Source: Enchytraeus crypticus (taxonomy: Eukaryota > Annelida > Clitellata > Enchytraeida > Enchytraeidae). From it: DNA of 64,000 bases. Shown in pieces: positions 1 through 10,900 of the stretch. The translations under genes were made by a program, and so were the position numbers. The notes below the pieces were generated by a model that saw only the letters and a program-made list of their open reading frames with translations, did not search any database and was not told the origin of the DNA. Numbering within the stretch: position 1 is the stretch's first letter; each line of letters opens with the position of its first letter. Location: the NCBI GenBank assembly GCA_905160935.1, contig CAJHZI010000271.1, forward strand, positions 921,501 to 985,500, read 5' to 3'.

Positions 1-420
1 GATTTATATGATCTTAAGAAAGTCAATGAAAATGTTATATTATTTTTTGTAATATAATTTTTTAATTAATTTAAAAAACGTGTTAAAATTAGACAATAAC
101 ACGCGCCCAAGTTTTATATCAAACATCACGTGGTAACTATGACGTCAAATATAAACATAACCTGGAACCATAGATAAGAGATTCAAAAGTGGCGAAATGA
201 TCATCTAGGATGGAATCTAATACATTTAGTATCAAAGGTTTGAACACCATGCATATTTGTGTCTCGATCGTTGTAAATATTATTGTAATGAACACGCCCT
301 GTTCACAATTTATATATTAAGAAATCGATACAATAGATAGAAAGCAGATATTATATAGCAGTTATTTATAAATAATAGGTGACGCAGGGTTTTTCCAAAG
401 TGACGTCGCTGGCGCGTAAA
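1..420. other. AT-rich DNA, no gene seen
   Basis: No open frame with protein-like composition and no recognisable element was found here. The stretch is AT-rich with scattered homopolymer runs. Confidence 0.5.
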
Positions 421-762
421 TTAGCTAAGCGAAGATTGTGATTCGTTAGAAGCGTTTGACATCGATCGACAGCGATGTATATAAGGAGAAGCTAGATACA
501 GTAGAATCAAGTTGGTACCGGGGTTCCTACTTGGTTCGTCTAAGTAAGTTCCCAGGAGGGCAGCTCCGATGGGTCTATACGGTGTACAACGTGTAGTTCT
601 CATAAAGGATCGAGTCTCAATGATCCTTCCTCTTACTGACTCCCTACGGGATAGGTAAGGGGGCCCCTCAGGTTGGATAGTTTCCCAAGCCGCGAAGGCT
701 AATTGGAGTCGAGAGAATTCGGTGTCCCCTGGGTAGGCCCAGGTAAGAGGCTGGTAGTCCAC
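421..762 (-). other. 113-codon open frame of unknown origin
   Basis: A minus-strand frame of 113 codons lies in a locally GC-richer patch and ends in a stop at 421. Its composition is mixed rather than low complexity, but no domain or family was recognised. On its 3' side on the plus strand (about 750-870) a segment containing 'ggctggtagtccacggcatt' occurs twice, so the ORF may belong to an unidentified repeat. It could equally be a chance ORF or a broken retroelement piece. Confidence 0.2.
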
Positions 763-1079
763 GGCATTACCTGGGTCGAGTCCGTCTCTGCGGGTAATTG
801 CTAAGCGCCTGAGTCGAGTGTGTCTCTGCAGGCGGGAGGCTGGTAGTCCACGGCATTGCCCGGGTCGATGCAGGGCAGCTCCCGAGAGTCTACCAGTTTT
901 TACTCTCGCAACCCTGTTCGTTACAATTATTTAATCTTTGCATGCAACAAGGAAGTGAATTTTTAAACCATGAACCATATTAAAGCCTTTGAGCAGAGTG
1001 AGGTGTCCATAAACGGTGCGAGTTAGAATGCGGGAAGTAAGTCCAAGGAAGGGTACTAGCGAAATGAAGGTTCCGTGGC

Positions 1080-1345
1080 GGTTTCAATTCGTTGATATTT
1101 GATGGATAGGAAAAGTCAGAGAAAAGCTTTCCACCGCCTTTGAAACTTTCGTGAAGGAAAGGTTTAAGAGGAGTATAGATGATGGGGTGCGCAGAGTGGA
1201 AGGAAGAGAATTCCAGATCAGTAGGGTATCATGCTGGAAGGCTCATGAGCTAACAATTAACGGTGAACAAGAAGTCAAAGAGAAAAGCATTCCACCGCCT
1301 AGGAAACTTTTCGTGTAGGAATGGCTTATCAGGAGTATAGATGAG
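1080..1345. repeat. diverged direct repeat, unit about 175 bp
   Basis: Two copies of a segment containing 'ttccaccgcct', '(g)aaactttcgtg' and 'aggagtatagatga' occur at about 1104-1185 and 1275-1347. The separation suggests an old tandem duplication. No coding potential was seen. Confidence 0.5.
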
Positions 1346-1465
1346 CGGGCAAACGGAATCCCATATGAAATTTAAAATTTTTCATAGCGAAACATAGTAA
1401 TATCATTCATAATATGAATTATAACAATAACAACTATAATAATTCCATAATAAATATCTGCAAAG

Positions 1466-2236
1466 TACGGTGGCTCGCAACTGCCATAAATTTTTTTTTT
1501 TTTTGAAACAAAAAATCAAAAAAACAAAAAAACAAAAAAATCTTTGTTACTATAAATAGCCACTTTGTTACTATAAATAGCTCACTAGCAGTATCTATAT
1601 CATACATAGTCGATGACAACATCCAGCACTCGATCTTGAATCAAAGGCCAGTCTATGTGCAAAAAATAAAGTTGATTGTCAATGACAACATCGAGCACTC
1701 GATCTCGAGCCAAATCCAAACCGATGAGCACAAAATTAGGTTAAAAACGGTGCAAATCCAAAATTCAGGTAATTAGTCATGTTAAGTGAATTCGTCAATG
1801 ACAACATCGAGCACGCGATGTCAAACCAAAGCCAAACCGATGAGCACAAAATTAGGTCAAAAACGGTGCAAATTCCAAAATGCAGAAAAACCAGTTCAAA
1901 GACTTTCACCTTGTAATTATCACCGCTTTTGACCTAATTTTGTGCTCATCGGTTTGGCTTTGGCTCAAGATCGAGTGCTCGATGTTGTCATTGACAATAA
2001 ACTTTATTTTTTGCACATAGACTGGCCTTTGATTCAAGATCGAGTGCTGGATGTTGTCATCGACTATGTGTGATATAGATACTGCTAGTGTGCTATTTAT
2101 AGTAACAAAGTGGCTATTTATAGTAACAAAGATTTGTTTGTTTTTTTGTTTTTTTGTTTTTTTGTTTTTTTGTTCTTTTGTTTTTTTGATTTTTTGTTTC
2201 AAAAAAAAAAATTTATGGCAGTTGCGAGCCACCGTA
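1466..2236. mobile_element. fold-back element with long terminal inverted repeats
   Basis: The two ends are reverse complements: TACGGTGGCTCGCAACTGCC at the left and its complement ending at 2236. The arms of roughly 300 bp include a T-run, a (C)AAAAAA-type run and a copy of the motif 'caacatcgagcactcgatct'. A 6-bp direct repeat GCAAAG (1460-1465 and 2237-2242) flanks the element like a target duplication. No transposase frame is seen, so it would be non-autonomous. The inner part resembles the 3' tail of the L2/CR1-like LINE found elsewhere in this window (motifs 'caacatcgagca' and 'aaaaacggtgcaaat'). The right end lies about 210 bp upstream of the ATG of the next gene. Confidence 0.8.
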
Positions 2237-2448
2237 GCAAAGGTTTGTTTTAGCCATTTTTTGAGAAATCGAAGCAGCAAAAGTTTTGTTGTGGTCCGTT
2301 GTTGACATTGATCAGCTGTGACCCCTGTTTATCAGTTAGGAACTGCGTAGTAGGCGATCGGTAGGGAAATCTATCCGATAAAACAGTTATATTTCGTTTC
2401 TGGTTGCTCGACGTTTTCGTCCCCTACTGGGGACCTATTAATCGAGCC

Positions 2449-5400
2449 ATGTTGAAGACGAGCAGGGCGTACTTTTGCCAGACGGTGGCAGAAGGATCGC
2501 CACTGAGTCGAATCACTTCAAATCTCTTCAATCAGGCTCGCCAGTCCGTAGAGGCTCTCTTTCGGCGCCCAGGACCCGCTAATGAGATTCTGTCAAAGCA
2601 GCCTGGGCTGAAGCAGTTTGGTGGAAGAGTTTCTAATGGCGGAGTCGTTGCTCAGCTACATGCCAACAGTCGGGAGCTGCTGACGAAATTCGCTCAGAGG
2701 AATCAAACGAGTGAATTAGTTAATGCGATGAGGCAAAGATTCGGTTGGACTGGTGCATTTCGTAGCGGTATGTGGGGCCAGAAGTTCTCAACGTTTGCTT
2801 TTGTCGGCATTGGGGTGGCTGCAGGAGCGCAGTGGAATGTCTTTGATGAAAGAAATCTGCAGGATCCGTTTCCTGATATGATGGTATGCTTGTTGATTTA
2901 ATTTTATAAGTAATTTTTCGTAAAGAGCTCACTGGTATGCTAATAGGAATGGAGGAAGCAAGCACTAATTTAATCACTGAAAATCAATTATGGTGTTATG
3001 TGCGATTATGTTAGTATTGTGAAGTTGTAAAAAAGTGAAGAAGTAATTCTAATTATTAAATAATATTCCTTTAGACTCACAGAGACTTATGTAATTGAAA
3101 TTTTTATAATTTTGAACTACCATGTCTTAATCTTTTAGTGCTACAGTACTTGCATTTCAGAAAAATATAAGTTTGCACAGTTATTGAGTTTTTTAAAATA
3201 ATTTAATGTTTTAGTAATTTATGGTTTACAGGTTTGCCAAGAAGAAAAGAAACAGTTAATGTTAATGTTTGATGATCAATAATTTCAAAACTTGTGTAAT
3301 GTTAGCTTATAATTTATCTAATATTATGTTAATTTTTAAGCTAACAAGTAGTAGCAACCATTTCATGTTGTTAGGCACTATTTGGCAAGGGAATCAAACA
3401 CAGCACTAAGCAAAAAATTCATCTTGACGAGCCGAGACTTCAGAATCCCGAGCCATCTACACTTGCGGTTGACTTTGAATTAGACATGCCACTGAGACTG
3501 GATGAGGAAGAGAGTTTAGAGCAAAGTTACATTGTTCTCAGCAATCTGACTTTCGATGATGAGGGTATTTAATCTCTGCGAATGTTATTAAATTATGTCC
3601 TGAATTTACTTCTTTAGCATTTACTTCTATAGTATTTTATAATATATGGTACAAAATTGGAACAGGTAAGGAGTTTAAAATATTTAGGTCATACTATGAC
3701 AGATGATGGGAAATGTGAAACCGAAATATGTAGTAGGATTGCACTAGCAGAGGTCTTTGGTATTAGGAAAGAACTTTTAACATTTAAAGATCCACTCATA
3801 TGTAGACATGAAGAGGAAATGGGAAGACCGAGAAGAGTGGAGACATGATATACTTTGGACTTGCCAGTAGGCAGCACAGTATGAGAGAGTATTTTATCAA
3901 ATTTGAAAAGCAGCTTAGTTATCGGTGCATCAGTTGAACTTGGCCTATGTAATTAAGTCCAGTGAAGAAAGTAGTATTATGTCTGAGTCAGTTTTCTGTT
4001 ATCTTTGCATTCACCGAGCTCATCCTTTTTATATTAGATTGCGCTTCTTTTGAAAAAAAGTAGATCAGTTAATACCTCTTATGATTAAGTTAGTATATTT
4101 GTGTTTGATGATGTATACAATTTTTGCTTGAAGCTGTTGTAGACAACATTAGCATTCTTATCGTGTTGTTGTCGTTTACTCACTCATGAAATGTTATTTA
4201 CTCAGATGTTGTCATCCCTGATGATCAGAGCATTGCAGAAGTGAATCCTGAGATTTATCGCGATGCAGTTAACGACTACGTTATCCCACATCCGGAAACC
4301 TCCGTTGATCCTATTGATGACATAAGGAATGGTATGCTGGAGCATTCTTTTAACTTGAGTGATATTTACGCGTATGATTATAAATTAAAATTATGAATTA
4401 CATTGTTATTTTATTACTTCTGTAATCTATTATACTATTCTACGTACTAAAGGTATTGTCAATATAATTATAATTTGTGAATATTTGTCACGATACTAAT
4501 ATATCTCTATCTTATTTATTAATTATCCGGATGAATTTTCTTATATTCCAATTTATCATAACAATATTATTTACAGGCAATTCTGTGACACTTGGTAGCT
4601 TAATGCACTGTTATAACTTACAATGATATACTGTGTAAAATAATAATGATAACCTCCCACAATTTCTATAGCGGTGTCATGGCCGGATCCGGTCGTCAAG
4701 ACCACTTTACAGGTTCCTGGCTGGTTGTTATTAATTCTTTCCATGGTTAATCATACCTTTGCTATTTCAGCAAGCTCCGATACAAAGTTAACCGTCCATG
4801 GGCCCAAGGGAATAACCATCATTATTGACCAACCGGGGCTTTGAATCCAGGCCACTTGTATCTGAGGCGAATACTCTAACCGTTATGCCATATTCCCTCC
4901 CCTCTGCTGTTCGGAATGAATATTCTTAGTTTTACTATAATGACGCAGAGCAAGAAGAGCAGTATTTGCTGGAGCGTCTGAAGACGAGCCTGCAGAGAGT
5001 AGAGACTCAGAGAGCACAGCTCTTCTCTCTGAGCACGTCAGTCAGTCAGCTCAGTGAACTGCTGCACGACCTGACTGGAACATCGACTGCTGAGGAGAGA
5101 GTCATCTTTGAGGAGACTGAGTCAGTGCTGCTGGGTGAGTGAAAAACCAAAGAGTTTTGCATCAGTTTATTCGAGTATTATTGTCTTAATATGATGTCAG
5201 TCGTTTAGTGAGCACACGATTTAAACCCTGCACCTACTGTTCCTCAGTCAGCCACCTATTTGATCAGGCACCTATATGATGACACTGACTCAGTGAGATA
5301 TCAGCGCCTTAGTGAGCAAAGATTTAAACCCTGCACCTACTGTTCCTCAGTCAGATAGCTATTTGATCATGCCACTGACTCAGTGTGATATCAGTGGCTT

Positions 5401-6658
5401 AGTGAGTGTTAGATTTAAACCCTGGTCCTATTGTCTGTCAGTAATCTAACTGATCCAGCTATAATCTCAGTATTGAAAAATAACACTTCATTTATGTATG
5501 TTGTTATTGTATTTTAGATATGTTTGAATTGGTATGATTGACTTGAATTGTATGAATTTGTAACATTTTCTAATCTGATGACATTATTCATAAACCTATC
5601 AACTTGTAGACTACCTTAATTTAGATGTATTAATGTACCAAAACCTCTATATTTTAAAATACATTTAAAGGGAAGGTTTAACTGTGTATTATTGCTAAAT
5701 TTAGGTTCATATTTAACGATACTCTTTTGCTAATATATAAATAAGCATATAACCGATAAATTTACCCTTTTCTGATTTGAATTGGAGGAGTAACCAATAA
5801 CGTTGCTGATTGATATTTATTTGTATATAGAAATAGAGCCACTGCTGGAGACTGAAGGATTTGAACTGAGAGACAGTTTAATTATAGTGCTTTCTGTAGC
5901 TGGATCACAGCAGCTACAGCTGAATGGTCTCAAGCAGCAGCTGTTGCTGCTGAACCAGCAGCTGCATGACATTACTGCTGCCGCATCAAGACCTGTTGTG
6001 GTTCGCAGTTCTTTCTCTAAGAGAGGTATATACTTCCCTTACTGTTTCAGTGCAATGGCTTAATACCTCGGTATTGTACTATGTATATCATTGTGCCATG
6101 CTACTGTACTGCATTATATTATTGTACTGTGGTAATTTAAAATAATATATAGAATTATAGTGTTATACTTTACATTAGTAAGAATACTACTATAATACAA
6201 TACTGTACAATGGTATGATATTATGATATAATACCATAGTTTGGTTCAGTATAATACAATGCAATAACTTGGTATAATGATATAATACAGATAGAATAAT
6301 ACATGATTATAAGCACCCATATCAGACACCCCTGACATGATTATAAGCACCCATATCAGACACCCTTGACATGATTGTATGCACCCATATCAGACACCCC
6401 GACATGATTGTACGCACCCATATCATATACCCCTGACATAATTATAAGCACCCATATCAGACACCCTGACATGATTGTAAGCACCCATATCAGACACCCT
6501 GACATGATTGTAAGCACCCATATCAGACACTAAAGGCGTGATTGTAAACTATTTGACCAGTGTTTTAACTGCCCTGGTATTGATAAACGATATTATTCTA
6601 GTATCATCATGATTATGTTTCAGATGCCTGTTGTGGACCAGGCGTGATTGAAATGTAA
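2449..6658 (+). CDS. uncharacterised protein, possible mitochondrial coiled-coil protein (6 exons)
   Basis: Exons were deduced at 2449-2883, 3375-3564, 4206-4331, 4949-5134, 5831-6025 and 6624-6658. All introns are GT-AG, phases match at every join, and the spliced frame is 389 codons including the TAA. The N-terminus (MLKTSRAYFCQ...) is basic, hydroxylated and poor in acidic residues, like a mitochondrial presequence. A short hydrophobic stretch (STFAFVGIGVAAGA) lies near residues 117-130. An acidic middle follows (exons 2-3). Exons 4 and 5 are Leu/Gln/Glu-rich and look like two related amphipathic helices, each ending in an LHD(L/I)T motif. The last exon adds a short Cys-containing tail. 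An AATAAA at 6712-6717 may be the polyadenylation signal. The family was not recognised; mitochondrial location and coiled coil are inferences. Confidence 0.75.
3657..3900 (+). mobile_element. LINE reverse-transcriptase C-terminal fragment
   Basis: The plus-strand frame reads VRSLKYLGHTMTDDGKCETE followed by I-xx-RIALAE. This is the typical post-polymerase 'KYLG..i..DG....EI..RI' block of RTE-type and related non-LTR reverse transcriptases. After a deletion it continues with the GRPRRVE C-terminal motif and then stops. It is a dead insertion in intron 2 of the surrounding gene, in the same orientation. Confidence 0.75.
4680..4905 (-). mobile_element. tRNA-derived SINE
   Basis: On the minus strand a tRNA-like head reads GGCATAACGGTTAGAGTAT (box A-like) and, about 35 bases later, GGATTCAAAGCCC (box B-like). 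A tRNA-unrelated body follows. This is the layout of a pol III SINE. It lies in intron 3 of the gene at 2449-6658. Only this copy was noticed in the window. Confidence 0.65.
5195..5445. repeat. minisatellite, unit about 105 bp, 2-3 copies
   Basis: Imperfect tandem copies share 'gatttaaaccctg', 'ctactgttcctcagtcag' and 'actgactcagtg'. The array starts about 60 bases after the exon 4 donor (5134/5135). Part of the unit resembles the exon 4 end ('gactgagtcagtg'), but too weakly to call it a junction copy. Confidence 0.7.
6302..6535. repeat. minisatellite, unit about 36 bp, about 6 copies
   Basis: The unit contains 'catgattgtaagcaccc' then 'atatcagacaccc'. It lies in the last intron of the gene at 2449-6658, about 90 bases before the final exon. 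Confidence 0.9.
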
Positions 6659-7914
6659 GAGATCAGCTGTGTGTTGTTCTTCCTATCGACTACGCTGACT
6701 GCTCTATTTATAATAAATTCAAAGTTTCAAACTTAGTAGAGTAATTCTGCTGTTTTGAAATAGCCCAATATCAATTCGAAATTTTCTTTTGTATTTTCAA
6801 ATTTAACCTTAAATTGAAGGACATATGATTAAAACGTTTAACATTGGCGTCAGACAAAACATGTTGTATTAAAGACTAATTGAGTTGCAATATTTATCTA
6901 AAAATGTAATTAATTAATACTTATGCAACTTGTTTTTTTGTGTTGTATTTACGATTTCTATGGCAACTATCACTGAATATAAAGACAAGAATGACCAGCT
7001 GATCTTTTAAAGAAAATAATGCATCTCTAGTAGCTTAGCTGGTACTATAGAGAATACAGTTCTAAGTAAATTTGTGCCGATAGGGGTTCATATAGCATTG
7101 TATTTGCAGGCAATTAAATCATAATTGTCACTTATCTATGACTAATTACAGTTACGTACAAATTCTTTAAAGGGGGAGTTATGATAGAGCCACCGTCACA
7201 TTAATGAGTGCGTTTGTGATTAATCGGCATGGAATTAAGGAATGTGAACCATGTTTTGTTTAATTCAATTTTAGCCCAAGTCAAACACATGACTTTGATT
7301 AACATCATTTATTTCATTGCTCATAATCATTGAATCATTCAATGGCATCAGTGTACTACTAATTGTCACACACTCGTTATGTAGCCACGGTATTCACTTA
7401 TTGTAATTAATTATAATTAGCAATTCTCCCCTCTCTAGCAACCTAAACCAACACACAAATAAATGGCTGAATCATAAAGAGTACAATTTAGTTAAATCAA
7501 ATACAATCTAAATTCTTCAAAAAAATTTCACTAATTATTTTTCTTAAGAAAACTTAAGCTTAACATTAGCTTTAAGTTGTTTAGCTTTTAGTTAAATTTT
7601 CAACTAAGAAAAGCCACATATGGTACATTCGATGTCACTATGTTTTATGTCTTCATAAATGTCATCACAGTGAATCTACACATGAGTAGATCAACTACTG
7701 TTCCCTAGTTGCTTTATGACGTCCCAGATAACTAGCTATCTTTCGATGATGAAACGGGTACTTTGGAAATACGACAACTGAACTATATCCATATACTGTC
7801 ATTAGATGACGCCAAGGTCGCGAGATTTCCTATACCATGATAAGGGTCTTTACATTAAGATACTGTCTCTCGATTCCAGTTCATATACAGCCTACGTGAA
7901 TAGTGAAGAGTATA

Positions 7915-10900
7915 TTAAACGAGTAGAACAGCGTTGATGCAGCCATCGTTCTCTGGATTGTTTGTAACCTGAGCGTATTTACCTAAAACAATAACAGTAC
8001 AGTTAACAAATATTTACATATAATAATTACAAATTAAATTTTATCTAGAGCAACTGTTAAAGTGAAGTGAATGAACATACTGATTGCTTTAACTATGCTT
8101 ATTAAAAAAGTTACATTGTTCAATATATACATTTCTTAAATTGTTATGTCCAGCGATCTTAAAGCAGCGAAGTGTAATATCCCAGTGCCAGACATAATTG
8201 TTCACAGAGCTCATGATTTATAATTACCATACTATATTACGTTATAAATTTTGCAGATCCTACGACAAAGTTAACTGTGTATAAAATTCTAAGAAGTAAA
8301 CATTAAAAATTCTCTAGCATTTTACTGCACAGTACAAAATATAACAAATATTTACCAGAATATACCAGAACTGCTACCATCTTTCGTTATTCAATCCTTA
8401 GTCAAACTTAGGTAACAGGAACAAGGGAAGAAAGCCAAGGGCTTATTGCAATCCCCAATCATACATGATTACAACATCCAGCTTGTTTTTAAAACTATTC
8501 ACCGACACCATATTCACAGCCTCCTCACTCAAAAGAGTTTCACCTATCAATCACCCTTTGAGAAAAAGAAAACTTCCCTAAGTCTCTCCTTACACTAGGC
8601 TTATTCTGAAACAGTACCTCTTTCTACTGGCTACAAATAACAGAATTTTATCATTCTAGCCAAAATGTACTTACCCCAGACAATTTTTCCTCCTTGTGTG
8701 ACGAGACCCAGTTCACTGACGTTAACCTGTACAACAACAACAACAAAACATTCGTTCAGAAGCAGACAGAGGTTGTCTAGCAGAGAAACAAATAACAAGA
8801 ATACCTAATTGTTATGGCTGATATATTAAGACAATACATTAACAAAGCTAAGCTTAAGGTCTGTATTCATGTCAAAGCATACCGGCCGAAATGATCTGGC
8901 TCTAGTAAGTTTTATAACTTGTCATGGTTTGCTAATTATCAGGCACAAACATTAATAAATATCCATCCTTATAGTTATGAACTGGTACAATAGAAACACC
9001 CATGTACAGTATCAATTCTTCCATTCATTTTACAAATAAACAGATCATCATGACATTTACAAACCCTTTTCAACAGTTTCTCCTCTCCCAATTAATATCA
9101 AGAGAATAAATTAAGAGCGCACCACCTAGAGAGACACTGGAGTGACTGGACAGCGAGCAAATAGTCATACCTCGATGACGGTTCCCTTCGTCATGACACC
9201 CAGTGAAGTGAAGAGAGGGGAGGTGGGATTCTTCTTGACGCCGATGATTGGAAGCTGAAACGTCGCTTTAAGATCCGGATGAGTCACGTGAGCCTTGTTA
9301 AATCTCAGTCCCTGTAGCAGAGTATCAATCAATCATCAGTACGAGTGTTTGTTACTGTTCTAGGTGGTGGCTCGAGCCAGTGGCGATGGCGGTAAGATAC
9401 TCGACCGCGGATCAGTATGTGCGGTGTTCAAATCGTGAGCTCGCCTGTTACTGACATTGCTTTCGAGTTTGGAAACAGGTGTTAACCTTAGTTTTACCAG
9501 CTTTTACTACTGGACTTAAATACCAGCAGAGTATCAATCAATCATCAGCGCGAGTGTTTAAATCCAGTAGTGACTAAAGTAGCAGTAGCTAAAGCTAGGT
9601 TTAGTATCTGACCTGTATCGCTATTGTACTGACAGCAAAAGTCTCAGAGAGGTTTAGAACTCATGGCCTCTTACTTAGCAGGAAAGCATACAATCGCCAG
9701 CTCGACCATCATTCGATAAAGAGAGTGGTTGCAGGTATATGTTCACAATTGCAGAGAAGAAGAAAAGCACAGAAAAAACAAGGCACTGAAGAGGTCGTAG
9801 AGCCCAACAGTAGGCCCTATACTTTAAACAAATGCAAAGACACAAATTGCACCTGCATTTAAAGTTTAAACTGCAATACTGTATGCTCCATTTTGATGCA
9901 AATCCTCATCCTCTTCCCTTGAGTTACAGCTCAATAAGGATCGTGATTTCCATTTTTTTACAAATAAAAATATCAACAGATGCAAACTTGAGGTCTACTC
10001 ATGTATAAGGATTCAAAGTGAGAAATCTGTTAAGCTCTAAAACAGCCTGATACCTAAAGGTGAGCCAAGTAGTCAACAGTTTTGCAAATAATAACGTATC
10101 ATGCAATGTGTATTCATTTTTGAAGTAAAATAATTGCCTTTATTCATTATTATCTAAAGAAAAATTAAAATTAAAGTGAATAGTGGAAAGTCTTTCAAAA
10201 TTTATGTAAAAAGTAAAAAATATATATATTATAAAAATATATATATGTTATCATTTAACGACAATAAATAAATGAATAGTGAAATGAATGAAAGTCATAT
10301 TATTTATAATATCGTTCATGAATAATGAAAGAGCAATATATCTATCATCCACGAAAAATGAAAGATGAAGATAAATGTAAATCCATCAACGTTTAATGCA
10401 AAATGAATGACGAATAAGGCAATATTAGATCAACAAATATAATCATCCAAGACAAGGAAGATAAACAATAAAATTGAATAAATTCACTGCAAGCTAATGA
10501 CAAAACTCATTTTCTAAAATATTAGCTTTTAAATATCAACCCGACATACTTCTACGGCACCAGACCACAAGATATTTAATTGACGTTAATCTTAACGTTA
10601 GCTTTAACACAAAGTTTTAAAATTCATACCATAGGTCGTATAAATCTTTCATATTTCGGAGGTTTTCTCGTGAAACCCTCTCCAACATAGCATGCCTTTG
10701 TCACCATTCTCTTCCACGCCTTCCCTGAAATTATTACACATTTTTACTACATCGAAATAACAATAACAATAATCATCAAAATTGTTTTTCATTACAACCA
10801 ATTGGCAGTCTATTTGACACAGCTTGAATGAGATGAGCTTCCTAATACGTTAGAGCAAGAATTATAATTTCTATTAGCATTTCTCCAACCACAGCAAAAA

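Noticed and set aside
2761-2883. Faint resemblance of the hydrophobic segment to the N-terminal membrane segment of PINK1
   Set aside because: No kinase domain follows in the later exons and the similarity is limited to composition.
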